DNA of 64,000 nucleotides, taken from Cotesia glomerata. Lineage: Eukaryota > Arthropoda > Insecta > Hymenoptera > Braconidae. Each line of letters starts with the position of its first letter. Positions within the stretch are counted from its first letter, which is position 1. The notes beneath the pieces were generated by a model. It made no database searches. It was not told the DNA's origin and saw nothing but the letters and a program-made list of their open reading frames with translations. The position numbers and the translations under genes are program-made. The stretch spans positions 18,532,688 through 18,596,687 of the forward strand of contig NC_058164.1 of assembly GCF_020080835.1 (NCBI RefSeq). The letters run 5' to 3'. Positions 22,204-33,910 of this stretch are shown in pieces.

Positions 22204-22667
22204 AGGTTGGCAATTGCCTAATCGGCTCGGTACCTGCATTTCGAAAGAGTGGGACCAGGGTTCGATTCCGGCGCGCACCAATATTTTTCAATGATTATAA
22301 ACTAAGAATATGTGCGTTTCATTGCCAGCCTCTGTACCGGTCGGGTTTTCTGTGGTTTTCCCGTATAGTTATGGAGGTAAAATGTCATTATAGAAGTACC
22401 TCCATACTATTTAAGACCGTAATGCAAATGCAGGTACTGATTATAACGCGTAAGTCGGCCACAGTCGCAGCACATGTGTGTCGGGCATGTAAGAAAAAAT
22501 CCCGACATGCAGGGGAGTGGGGACGAAAAAGTGGTTGAGAGTTATAATGACGGGGTTGAGAGACTATATTGCGGAGAAAAAAGTGGAGAGACAATAATTC
22601 CCCACCCTCCCTTGTAAAACACTCTACAGTGATACAAGTAAAACCATCCTCAATTATAACCTCCTCA
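22204..22667 (+). mobile_element. tRNA-derived SINE, 464 bp, 14-bp TSD
   Basis: The head (22205-22280) is tRNA-like with a B box GGTTCGATTCC and a CACCA end; an A-box-like TTGCCTAATCGGC lies upstream. The body contains a perfect 10-bp stem TATGGAGGTA (22370) / TACCTCCATA (22397). A direct repeat AAAAAATATATTTA flanks both sides (22190-22203 and 22668-22681), the mark of LINE-mediated insertion. There is no long poly(A) tail. The partner LINE is unknown. Confidence 0.85.
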
Positions 22668-22681
22668 AAAAAATATATTTA

Positions 22682-23160
22682 TTATTATCCATTTTATTAA
22701 TAATTATCTTAAATCTACCTTTTTTTATAATAATTTAACGATATTGTTGTGAAATTTTAGAGAAGATACATCAAACACAATTTACCATTTTAATTTTAAC
22801 CATTAAAATCAATATAATCATTTAACAATATCAACATTAATATTTATGTTATATTTATCTGTTTTATGATATAATGGAGTTCATCCTTCATTATCATTCC
22901 AATACATATTAGCTATTTCAGTTATTAATGATTTAGCTATTCTTTCTTAAAAAAAGTATGATTATGAATTCCTACTGTCCCAACAATCAATCGATAAAAA
23001 TCGATGTATTTGCCTAACACTGTATAGAATAATACTGTTGAATAATAATTGTATAGAATATTAATATTTAGTAACTTTCTACTTTTATTCTAATCATTCT
23101 TCTGAATTCAGTTTACAACCGAATTGGTTATCACAATTTATCTATTTTAACAGTTGTTAT
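22682..23160. other. AT-rich non-coding stretch
   Basis: No coding frame, tRNA or repeat recognised. Confidence 0.5.
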
Positions 23161-23166
23161 AGTAAC

Positions 23167-23226
23167 GGTAACCATGGCAACGATAACCATGGCAACGGTA
23201 ACCATGGCAACGGTAACCATGGCAAC
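23167..23226. promoter_or_regulatory. Tandem X-box (RFX-type) palindromes, 15-bp period
   Basis: Four units of GGTAACCATGGCAAC. Three (23168-23181, 23198-23211, 23213-23226) fit the RFX consensus GTNRCC-N2-RGYAAC exactly; the second (23183-23196) has ATAACC in its left half. Adjacent DNA also shows GTTATAGTAAC. It may be a minisatellite that happens to match, or a regulatory cluster; no gene lies close. Confidence 0.6.
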
Positions 23227-23249
23227 GGTTGATTAGCGTAGACGGTTGC

Positions 23250-23407
23250 GGGGGGGGGGGGGGGGAGCTCTATAATTGATGAGTACCACTTGATGGTTTC
23301 TTAGATTGGCGAATCAAAATGACATTTTCTAAAAAAAAAAAGAGAGAGAGATATAGGGAAGGGGGAAGAAGGCACGGGAGGGGAGGGGAAGAATGAGAGG
23401 GGGGGGT
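23250..23407 (+). repeat. G-rich tract with G16 run
   Basis: A run of 16 G at 23250-23265 and further GGGG blocks at 23356-23406 (GGGAGGGGAGGGG, then GGGGGGGG). Such tracts can form G-quadruplexes and are prone to length errors. Confidence 0.8.
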
Positions 23408-23576
23408 AGCATACGTGATGGTAGACGAAAAATCTATTTTGGCTAGGAATTGCGTATAATCCGTTCTTAGTGAGCGTCTACATCACGAATGGAGTAACTA
23501 TGCTAAATTTCAAGTCAATCGGGCGAATATTTTCGGAGATCTCGTGATGAGTGAGTGAGTGGTATTTCGCTTATAT

Positions 23577-23585
23577 ATATATAGA

Positions 23586-23661
<76 letters not shown>
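23577..23661. repeat. (TA)n microsatellite
   Basis: About 40 TA units directly abutting the truncated end of the LTR-leader-gag repeat at 23662. Confidence 0.95.
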
Positions 23662-23663
<2 letters not shown>

Positions 23664-24397
23664 GTCGGATTAGCGTTGGGTTGAGAAGGGCGCATACTAT
23701 TATTATTATCTTGAGACATTTTATTATTTAATCACAATATCTAGATGACACAAATATCGTACAACTTTATTAATACACAATTATAGTTTCTTGTAACAAT
23801 GTTTTACTTAAGCGTAGCACACACACACACATACACACACAATGTTATCTAGTCACTACACTAAAAGTATAATTTAATATTATTATTTAATTATTAACAA
23901 TTATAATTTATTTAATACACTGAACTAGCAATATGAACAATATTAACAAATAAGATATCGTTAATGTTAAACGTTAGAAATAATAAAATGACGACAGACT
24001 TGGATAAGAGAACGAATCCACGGTCAGAAGGACAGCAATCAGTTATCGCTCACTGTTCAGAGAGAACTGACTCTTCTCAAAACTTATTTTTCAATCCGTA
24101 GCTCCTTCAGGTAATTATTCTGAAAAAATGTACAAGCTACGTTTTGCAATTGTACATTCCGAAGATGTACACTTGGGTATTGCTGTCCCTTGACCGTGGC
24201 TACGTTAGACCCGCAGATGTGATCTTTCGAACCCGAGCCTACCGTCATAATAGACTTAACGAAAGTTTAACTAAAATTTCCTTAGCGGATTAAGTCGTAA
24301 AAATTAAAATTCTAAGTTTTATTTTCTAGCTATAAACTAAAAGTGCTTAGGATTTTCCCATCCCTTGGGAAGAACCCAGCTATTCTCATCTCCGACA
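23662..24397 (-). repeat. 3' LTR plus leader and first gag codons (repeat copy 1)
   Basis: Identical to 29103-29838 over 736 bp with one or very few differences (for example 24259 C versus G). Read on the minus strand it begins TGTCGGAGATGAGAA, an LTR-like TG start, and ends inside gag after the first 19 codons. The LTR proper is therefore inside this block; its exact 3' edge and PBS were not resolved. Confidence 0.85.
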
Positions 24398-24656
24398 CGG
24401 CCATCCTGACGATCACACGTCCTCGGGTGCATCTAAAATTTGGTTTTTGCTTAACGTTAGATTTAAATTAACAACTTCAAATAATGAATGATCTACTTTG
24501 AATAATCTGCCGATTCAGGGATCCAACCGAACAACGAAGAATAGTAGAGTTTATAAAATATTTTAAAGAACTTTAAATTGTGTAATCGCTAATGCCAGTT
24601 GTGTTTCGCAAGCTGTAGATTCTCTTTAAATTTTATTCTTTGCAAATGACAGGATA

Positions 24657-25045
24657 AACACATCTAAATTACTTTAGACTCCACTGCCACACTGGGCAAG
24701 TGGTGTAAAGGAATCACATCTAAATTGCTTTAGACTCCACTGTCACACTGGACAAGTGGTGTAAAGGAAACACATCTAAATTGCTTTAGACTCCACTGTC
24801 ATACTGGACAAGTGGTGTAAAGGAAACACATCTAAATTGCTTTAGACTCCACTGCCACACTGGACAAGTGGTGTAAAGGAAACACATCTAAATTGCTTTA
24901 GACTCCACTGTCATACTGGACAAGTGGTGTAAAGGAAACACATCTAAATTGCTTTAGACTCCACTGCCACACTGGACAAGTGGTGTAAAGGAAACACATC
25001 TAAATTGCTTTAGACTCCACTGTCATACTGGACAAGTGGTATAGG
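24657..25045. repeat. 56-bp tandem repeat, about 7 copies
   Basis: Units contain CATCTAAATTGCTTTAGACT and GGACAAGTGGTGTAAAGG; the phrase CTCCACTG recurs every 56 bases. It lies between the pol stop and the LTR, in the 3' untranslated part of the Gypsy element on the minus strand. Each unit holds a short dyad (CCACT...AGTGG). Confidence 0.92.
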
Positions 25046-25060
25046 TTTATTTGGTTCAAA

Positions 25061-27555
25061 TTACTGTCCATGTTCTTCAGAGCTTTCTACATTTATTGAG
25101 TCATTTTCGTCCTCAGGATCACTAAGATCCAACTCGCTAGGAACACAACTCTGCGGCATTTTTCTTAATTTATCGTGACTGTATTTATACGTTCTTTTGC
25201 CTTTAACTGAATTTAAAATATATCTGTCTCCTTCTAAAACCTTCGCTATTACAAATGGACCCCTAAATTTCGGATCTAACTTAGTCTGATTTCTTTCTTC
25301 GTTTTTCAATAATACGAAATCACCAATGCTAAACTTAACTACTTTAGCCTTAGTTTTATCAAATCTATTTTTATCATAGAGAGCATTACTTTCGATATTA
25401 CTTATAGCTTGTTGCCTTACATTGGAGATATCTACTTCTCTAACTTCGGTATTTTCATGCGCTAAAAATCCGTAAGGTCTTGCCACCTTACCAATTAATA
25501 ATTCTAAGGGACTTGATTTGGTGACACGATTGGTAGTGCAATTCAGAGCCAACTGTATTTCGCCTATTGCTTCTTGCCATGACCGTCCGGTAGTTTCTAC
25601 TGCAGTGAACATGTTCTTTAAAGTACCCATAACGCGCTCTACCTGACCATTTGCTCTACAAGATCCCGTAGCTATTAAATGTAATTTAATATCTTGACTT
25701 TTACAATAATTTTGGAAATCCTTACCGGTAAAGCATCTCCCTTGGTCAGCGATTACTCGACAAGGACTACCAAAAATAAATATAGCTGATTTAAGTGCTT
25801 TGATTGTACTAAGAGAATCTATATTACGGGTATGGTACAGGTATACGTATTTTGTAAATGCGTCAATGAGTACAATAACGTACTCTTTTGAGTCATTCTT
25901 ACCACTTAGCTTGCCCGTAATATCCATATGAACAGTATGCCAGGGTATACTGGTTTTAGGTAATGGATGTAATTCGGCTTGTACCTTGCCTGAATTGGAT
26001 TTAGAAACTTGACAAGTATGACAGTTTTCTACAAATTTCCGAACGTATTTCGCCATCCCTTCAAACCAATAATATTCGTACAGTTTTTCAAGAGTTTTAT
26101 CCCAACCTAAATGCATGATCGATTGATGTACGTGATTAATAACAGACCATCGAAAACCTCGAGGAATAATGGGTAGACAAAGGGTTTTCCCATTTCTTTG
26201 AATTTTCCGATAAAGGGTACCGGATCTTAATTCGTACGTCTTTAAAATGTCTTCCGCGATTTCATCGTCTTGTAATTTAGAAACGATTTCTGAAATTTGA
26301 GGATCACGACGTTGCTCTGCTAGTAACCAATCTTCCGATATTTCCGTAAAATTAATTACCTTCTCTTCAATTTTATCAAAAGGTTTACGAGTGATGTCAA
26401 TTGGGTTACGAGAAAAGAAGTCAACATGTGACATTCGTTTCCCTTCTCTGTAAACAATTTCAAAAGTGAAGGATTGTAGAAAAGCCCACCATCTATGAAC
26501 CCGGTCATTTAAATTGATTTTATTTTGAGACGCTTTTAAAGAATTGCAGTCAGTAACAACTGTAAATTCTCGACCATGTAAATAATGCCGAAAGTGCTTA
26601 ATTGAGTTTACTACGGCTAAGGTTTCCAGCTCGTACGAATGATACCTGGATTCGGCTGAGCTAGTCCTTTTACTATAGTATTCTACAACTCTATTGTTAC
26701 CTTCTACTTTTAACATTAATATAGCCCCGTAACCGTCAGAGCTAGCATCGGTGTGTAGTTCAATCGGATAATTAGGGTCGAAGATTATCAACACTGGCTC
26801 ATTTGTTAAGATGGTAATTATTTTTTGTCGTAGGGTTTCGTGTTTATCTTGCCAATCTATGTTTTTGTTTCCTGAGGTAAGAGAGTATAAAGGTTTCATA
26901 ATTTGAGAAAACTTTGGGATGAATTTACGGAAATAAGAAGCTAAACCGATAAATTGTCTTAATTGTGTAACAGTAGTTGGTGCAGGTAAAGAATTTAAAG
27001 CTTGTATTTTACGCGGATTGGGTCTTATGTTACCATTAGTGACTTCATAACCCAGGTAAGAGATTGATGTTTTAAGGAATGAACATTTAGCAAAGTTAAA
27101 TGAAAATCCAGTTTTAACCAGAACGTTTAGAAGGGTTTCCAACCGTTCCAACGCCTGCTCTATCGAACTCGCAATAATAAGCACATCATCTAAGTAAACT
27201 ACAACCCAAGAGTAAGCTAAATCACCCAGAGCTTTGAGAATTTCTCTTTGAAAAACAGACGGTGCATTTTTCAATCCAAATGGCATTTTTAGATATTCAT
27301 ATTGACCATCGGGAGTAACAAAAGCAGTGAATTCAGTAGAATTTGGGTGGATACCGATTTGGTGAAAGCCGCTAGCCATATCTAAGCTTATAAAATATTT
27401 AGCATCCCGTAATCTCGCGATCTGATCTGAAATTAAGGGTAAAGGAAATCTATCTGCAACGGTATTTTTATTTAACTCTCGGTAATCTACACAAAGTCTA
27501 TCTGAACCATCTTTCTTCTTAACGAGTAATATAGGGCTAGAAAACGGTGAATTAC
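25061..27555 (-). pseudogene. Gypsy pol: reverse transcriptase, RNase H, integrase
   Basis: The long frame 27379-25061 (772 residues) starts inside the RT. The palm box YLDD is at about residue 62-65, FGLKNAP at 34-40. RNase H follows (ELHTDASSDGYGA, about 215), then the integrase with an HHCC finger (HVHQSIMH...CHTC), the catalytic D in HMDITG, the second D in VIADQGRCFTG and E in GQVERVMGT. RT residues upstream (VKKKDGS, FISLDMA) lie in the same frame at 27380-27555, but the join to the protease frame near 27555 has lost two bases. The enzyme set would copy and integrate the element. Confidence 0.9.
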
Positions 27556-29160
27556 TAGGTTCTTATAATTTTTGCTTTAAGTAATTCTTCGATTCTTTCA
27601 CGGACAATTTCCCGCTCTTCAACGCTAAGTCGATACGGTCTTCTCTGAACGGTAATATTAGGGTCTATGAGACGTATTTCTAATTGACCTGTAGTAACTT
27701 CGGTTCGGGGAAAACCCGTGATAAAAGAATCTTTAAAATTTTCTAAAACGGAAATTAATCTAGTTTTATCATTACCCGTGACGTCAGTGTCTACTTTGTT
27801 GAAGTTAATCTCACTAGGAACTGTTTCGCATGTATTGACTACTTTAGCCTTGCAAATGGTAAAATGATTTTGCGTAATATTTACTTCGAAACCCTGACCT
27901 AGAATTTCACGACCAATCATTATATTATGTTTTAAATAATTATCGGGAATTACATGAAAGACTATCTCCAATGTAAAGTTATTTATACGAACAGTAGATA
28001 AAATTTGTAATGTACATTTTACACAATTATCTCCGATACTTCTCATTAAAACTATATCATTGATATGTTTTCCAGAAAATTTATTGGCAACCGATTCTTT
28101 AATTAGTGAGCACTCAGCTCCTGAATCAAAGCAAAATGGAAACGACTCACCCATATGGGTCATTGTACCCACTGGAACATCCACGGTGCAAAAGTCCACT
28201 CGGCGTTCGGTGCTCGAGTGCTGATTTCCACTGTTGTTGCCGCTGTTGCTGTTGTTCTTCCTTGACGGACAGTTTGGTGCAATATGACCCTCTTTATGGC
28301 ACTTAAAGCAGGTTACTTTTATCGCGGTGGATGGTCGACTTCCTTCTGGACTATGAGAATTTTTCCTCTTGTCCAGAAATGACTTCTTGCGACATTCAGA
28401 TATTTTGTGACCAGAAATACCGCAGAAAAGACATTTAATCCGTGTCTCCGTTGGCTTGAAGCGTTTCGGGTCTGAACTTGACGAGTTCTCGGACGATTGC
28501 AACGGTCGCTTCTTTGCGTACGAGTAAGCCCTCATTTCATTAAGAAATTGGTCTTCCGTTTTACCTCACTCGTAAGCGCTGTGCGTTCGACCCGGTGATC
28601 TTGCGATGTTAATCGATAGAGAACAGCGCCGTTGATAATCTCCGCCATACTCAAATTTTCCCACCTCGCCTTGAGAAGAGAGCGTAAACGAATCCCAAAA
28701 GCTCCAGTTGTCTCGTCTTTTAACGGTTGTTCGTTAAAAATCTTCATAAGGGCAGAAGCTGCGGTTTCTCTTCCACCAAAACGGGAAATAAAAAGTTCCT
28801 TGAATCGAGACCAAGTAATAGTTCCTCCAACCATAATTTGAGTCAACCACTGTGCAGCGGAACCCTCTAAGGCGCTACTAAGCGCGGAAAATAGTGCACT
28901 GCCTTGCAATGGATTTTCTTCCATCATAATGCTAACAGCTGAACTCCATGCAGCCGGATCAGAGCCAGAGGTTTCTGGGTTAAAACGTGGTAGTGTAAAC
29001 TTCCTGGAATTTGTGTCAGGTTTTGGGCAATTGATTGAATCAGCTCACGTAAAATAGCCATATGCTCTTGCATTGATATACTCGGCGTCGATCCCACTTC
29101 TGATGTCGGATTAGCGTTGGGTTGAGAAGGGCGCATACTATTATTATTATCTTGAGACAT
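27555..29160 (-). pseudogene. Gypsy gag and protease, frameshifted
   Basis: gag begins at 29160 (MSQDNNNSMRP) in the minus strand, shifts frame near 29008, continues as a retrotransposon gag domain (28927-28532; WSRFKELFISRFG, LRSLLKARW), shifts again near 28560 and goes on as a third frame (28535-27555) with two CCHC knuckles (CLFCGISGHKISEC, CFKCHKEGHIAPNC) and the aspartic protease box FDSGAECSLI. The last piece ends with the start of RT (RRPYRLS). Three single-base-scale shifts disable the polyprotein although the LTR repeats are almost identical. Confidence 0.85.
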
Positions 29161-29834
29161 TTTATTATTTAATCACAATATCTAGATGACACAAATATCG
29201 TACAACTTTATTAATACACAATTATAGTTTCTTGTAACAATGTTTTACTTAAGCGTAGCACACACACACACATACACACACAATGTTATCTAGTCACTAC
29301 ACTAAAAGTATAATTTAATATTATTATTTAATTATTAACAATTATAATTTATTTAATACACTGAACTAGCAATATGAACAATATTAACAAATAAGATATC
29401 GTTAATGTTAAACGTTAGAAATAATAAAATGACGACAGACTTGGATAAGAGAACGAATCCACGGTCAGAAGGACAGCAATCAGTTATCGCTCACTGTTCA
29501 GAGAGAACTGACTCTTCTCAAAACTTATTTTTCAATCCGTAGCTCCTTCAGGTAATTATTCTGAAAAAATGTACAAGCTACGTTTTGCAATTGTACATTC
29601 CGAAGATGTACACTTGGGTATTGCTGTCCCTTGACCGTGGCTACGTTAGACCCGCAGATGTGATCTTTCGAACCCGAGCCTACCGTCATAATAGACTTAA
29701 GGAAAGTTTAACTAAAATTTCCTTAGCGGATTAAGTCGTAAAAATTAAAATTCTAAGTTTTATTTTCTAGCTATAAACTAAAAGTGCTTAGGATTTTCCC
29801 ATCCCTTGGGAAGAACCCAGCTATTCTCATCTCC

Positions 29835-29838
<4 letters not shown>
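29103..29838 (-). repeat. 5' LTR plus leader and first gag codons (repeat copy 2)
   Basis: Second copy of the 736-bp block. LTR start (TG on the minus strand) is at 29838; the AATAAA-like TTAATAAAG near 29210 on the minus strand could be the polyadenylation signal. gag starts at 29160. Confidence 0.85.
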
Positions 29839-29866
<28 letters not shown>

Positions 29867-29869
<3 letters not shown>

Positions 29870-30312
29870 GGTGTCCCAAAAGTCACGGACGCCATTGTAG
29901 CATCTGATGAAAAAAATAATTCTGAGACGAAAAGTCCTTAGCCATTTTTCAATTAACCGTATAGATAATTAATTATTAATTAAAAATAACGTCTCTTTAT
30001 TTGTTAGAGAGAGAGCGCCAGTGTCCAGTAAAGTATGTGCCAAACAAAGACATAACTAACTGTATGACTAACTAGTTTCTATAGCTAACGTAGTCACACA
30101 TATTTACTTACACATTCACACGTGCAAGCGTCTTCGTTGGAACACACTTGACTTGATACTAGTGCTCTCTCTCTAACGCATAAAAGGACGTTATTTTAAT
30201 TAATAATTAATTATATATGCGTCTGATTAAAAAATGGCTAAGGACTTTTCGTCTCAGAATTATTTTGTTTATCAGATGCTACAATGGCGTCCGTTACTTC
30301 TGGGACACTCTG
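29867..30312. mobile_element. 446-bp MITE, TIR CAGRGTGTCCCARAAGTMACG, TSD TA
   Basis: The left end CAGGGTGTCCCAAAAGTCAC and the inverted right end CAGAGTGTCCCAGAAGTAAC continue as ~170-bp inverted arms (GGACGCCATTGTAGCATC, CTGAGACGAAAAGTCCTTAG). It sits in TA repeats with TA on both sides, as for Tc1/mariner-type elements. No coding capacity. Confidence 0.87.
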
Positions 30313-30314
30313 TA

Positions 30315-30795
30315 TATATATATATATATTAATATGGTCTTTTCACCGGCACTGGCGTCGACAGGGCCAGAGAGCACCACCTAAATTGGGTTACCTGGGT
30401 TTCGAAGGTAGTTGGGCGCCAGGAACTTACCGTTCCACGATTCGAAGTCGTTGTCATTTGTCGTCGGGCGGCGGGTCGATGACGAAGAGATTTAAAATTC
30501 GAATGAACGGCGAAACGTAAAATGCTTAAATCTAAATAAGCTCGGGAAAAGAAAACAAAAAAAACAGTAATCGCCGAATGTCCAGTCAACAATTTATTTT
30601 AACAGTCGCCAAGAATTATTAATAATTTTCCAAAAATTACTATAATAACAGTTAAATCTTCGCCGAATGAACGAACAACTAACTAAAAGAATCAACAATA
30701 ATATTGATACGTCGGTGGCTCACAGATAATAATTTAAATGACTTATAATTAATACTACGATAACGTAAGCAATTAATCGATATTCAAATTACTTA
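30315..30795. other. Unassigned, GC-richer non-repetitive stretch
   Basis: 30350-30490 is noticeably richer in GC (GGCACTGGCGTCGACAGG, TCGTCGGGCGGCGGGTCG). Short frames exist on both strands but none shows a domain. It may be host sequence that was split from 34454-34750 by the pogo-like element. Confidence 0.35.
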
Positions 30796-31737
30796 CAAGG
30801 AAACTCTCTCCGGTGTCCCCCTCCGATTTTGATGAAACTGAGATATGTTATTCTCCGCCGAAATCTAAGAGACACGTATTTTTTTTTATCTGCGGAAAAA
30901 CATTTCTAGGGGGTGAAACTACCCCTCAAAAGTTAGCCTCCAAAGGGGTGTTTTTCAAGTTTCGCATACTTGCAGTTTAAATAATCGAATGGGACCAATT
31001 GCATAATTTTCAGGGTGGAAAATCATGAAAAATGCTTTTGGTTTTATAATAAAACAATGGATAGAACAAAAGTTATGAGGGTTGAAAATCACAAAACTTT
31101 TATAAAAAAAAAACTATTCGATGGATTTCAACGAAACCAACGGCAATCGGAAGAGGAAAAAAAAGTAGAGAATACGTCTTTCGGGGTTTTTCCGAAAAAT
31201 TAAGTTTAGGGGGTGAAGATCCCTTAAGCATATCTACAGTGACCACCAAGAAAATATCGTTTTTTATATTAATTTTGATATGAATTCATCAATAATAATT
31301 TTTTCGTACATTTCTAGCATTTAGAAAATAATAATAATATTATATCTTAATATTTTACTTACTTGTTTACTTCGCATCCCAAACTTTATTTTGTGTATCG
31401 GGACATCAAATATTACAAATGTCATTTAATGTGAATCTGCTTTGGAAAAAAAAAAAAAAAAAAAAAAAAAATGCTTATAATGATTTATTATAATCATAAT
31501 AATCATTCATCGTTATCTCATACAAAAAAAGAGATAATTATATTTTTAGTATATATGAGTCAGTAATGTGAAAAACAACATAGTATAAATAAATGTATCA
31601 TTTCGAGATTAGTTTAGTTACTGCGATGTACTTCATCTTTTATAATTCAATATTATAATCGTGTTTTTTTTTTTTTTTTTTAATAAGTGAATAATTTAAA
31701 ATTGTACGAAAATCTTTATTTTAGTACATAGAGCAAA

Positions 31738-33423
31738 ATGAAAGTCAATCCTATAAATGTTATAAGACTACTCTTAACAACATTTCAAGTCATGAACATT
31801 CCAGAATCGCCAGTAAATGACGAAGAAATACAAATCAAAGAAAGTTTTGAAAATATTTTACTCAATGCTATGAACGAATACTCCGGAGTCGAAATGGTCG
31901 AAGAAAGTTCTTTGCATTTCCAAGAACCGTATAAAGATTGGACGATGGAAGTCGTGGAAGATAAAGAGTGGGCAAATGCACTAGTTGATCAAGAAACACC
32001 TATCGACGAATGCACTAAGGATGTTGAAGATTTATCTTATGAATATAAATTGAAAGCCGTCGAGTACTGGCGTAGTGGCAAAAAAAGAAATTTAAGTTTA
32101 GACAGTGTTAGACAAAAATTTAGAAAGGTACAATCTGTGCGACAGTTACGAAGATGGGCTCATACTTTAAATCAGGGAGGGACTTATAAGGAAAAATTAG
32201 CAAGAATTTATGAATATACATTACAAAATTTCAAAGCAGCTATAGATGCAGGTTTAATCGTACATGATTGTGACATAAAAAGATGGGCCTTACAAGCTCA
32301 AAAAGAAATTGGTGCGGAAGATTTCCGTTTTAAAGCATCAACAAAGTGGATCGCGTCATTTAAAAGAGCACATCGCATCGTATCAAGAAAAATAAATAAG
32401 TTTATCACGTCCAAAACCATTGAAGATAGTAAATCATTAAAACAGCAAGCTGAGGAATTCGTCAATAATGTAAAACAAAAAATTAAAATTTATAAATTAG
32501 CAAACGTATATAATTCAGATCAAAGTGGTTTTCAGTTGGAAATGCATTCCGGTCGAACTTTAGCTGTTGAAGAAGAGAAGCAAGTAGAATGTCTTGTACA
32601 ATCTGTTACTTCTACTACTCATAGTTACACAGTTCAACCAACTGTATCCGCTGATGGAAAGCTTTTATCCCCACTTTTTTTGGTTCTAAAAGAACCAAGT
32701 GGTAAATTTGGACCAATAGTTGAAACAACACTTTTTAGACCTCATAATGTATACATAGAAGCATCAAAATCAGGAAAACTTACATTAGGTACGAATTATT
32801 CTTTATTTTTTTTTCTGGTTTGCGCATAAGTTATTGTTGATACAAATAGTTCATATGTTTTAATTTTCCGATCGTTTCAAAATTTGGTTGGAGAGGGTGT
32901 TTTTCCAAATGTGGGCCCAAAATCTTTATTACTAATTGACTCATGGACTGGGCATTGTCCTCAAGTTGTACAAAGCGTTAAACCAACAAATAAAGATACT
33001 GAAGTAATGATCTTACCAAAAGGTACAACTGGGAAAATTCAACCGCTTGATGTTTTGGCATTCCGAGTATGGAAAAATTTTGTTCGATATTTTTCGGATC
33101 GTACAGTTTTGATGAATTTGGACATAAACTTGCATTTACGAAATAACATTATAAAATTACAATCACTTACACATATCCAATTGTCATCTCCTCGGTACAT
33201 AAATTTATTCAAGTACTCGTGGTACAAAAGTGGCTACACAGAAGTAAAACCAGATGAGTTCGAAAATCCTGTGGATTTTGCATTTCACGGATCATGCAAT
33301 TCTCATTGTGAGGTTCCTGGTTGTCAAAATATAGCAATTATCCGCTGTTCATGGTGCAAAAAGTCGTTGTGTTTTCAACATTTTTTTCATGAACATCACG
33401 ATTGCAAAACATATATTGAATAG
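31738..33423 (+). pseudogene. pogo-like transposase (CENP-B HTH + DDE_1)
   Basis: ATG at 31738. Residues 95-145 form a helix-turn-helix (YKLKAVEYWRSGKKR...VRQLRRWA), 150-225 the CENP-B-type DNA-binding domain (KRWALQAQKEIG, STKWIASFKR). The catalytic core has D in YNSDQSGF, D in LLIDSWTGH and D in IQPLDVLAF. Between 32788 and 32831 the frame breaks; a 42-base GT-AG segment (32789-32830) would restore it if spliced, otherwise it is a frameshift. The C-terminus (33295-33423) is a Cys/His-rich tail (CEVPGCQ, CSWCKKSLCFQHF). It would bind the TIRs and cut and paste the element. Status (intact with a tiny intron, or dead) is open. Confidence 0.82.
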
Positions 33424-33910
33424 ATCTGCATATGACAAAATGATGAATTTAAGTATTAAATTTCATAAACATCAGAAATATTAAATATTTTTGTAAAAAA
33501 TCATTTGTAAATTATTTTTAAATTTAATTTGATTATAGTAAAGCATATATTGTAAGCATTTTTTCTTTTTTCTTTTTTTCCAAAACAGATTCACATTACA
33601 TGACATTTATAATATTTGATGTCCCGATACACAAAATAAAGTTTGGGATGAGAAGTAAACAAGTAAGTAAAATATTAAGATATAATATTATTATTATTTT
33701 CTAAATGCTAGAAATGTACGAACAAATTATTATTGATGAATTCATATCGGAATTAATATAAAAAACGATATTTTCTTGGTGGTCAATGTAGATATGCTTA
33801 AGGGATGTTCACCCCCTAAACTTAATTTTTCGGAAAAACCCCGAAAGACGTATTCTCTACTTTTTTTTCCTCTTCCGATTGCCGTTGGTTTCATTGAAAT
33901 CCATCAATAG

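Larger units (their letters stand above)
23662..29838 (-). mobile_element. Ty3/Gypsy LTR retrotransposon
   Basis: Transcription runs from the right block (29838) to the left. Order: LTR, leader, gag, protease, RT, RNase H, integrase, 56-bp repeats, LTR. Unusually the left LTR is followed by leader and gag codons, as if a second element head to tail with the first had been cut off in (TA)n. No envelope frame is seen after the integrase. The right edge also abuts (TA)n, hiding any target duplication. Confidence 0.87.

Noticed and set aside
23510..23719. Frame MSQDNNN followed by (YI)n
   Set aside because: First gag codons of a truncated Gypsy piece running into (TA)n; not a separate gene.
24657..25045. 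CRISPR-like array
   Set aside because: Repeat units are contiguous without unique spacers and lie in a eukaryotic Gypsy element; it is a tandem repeat.
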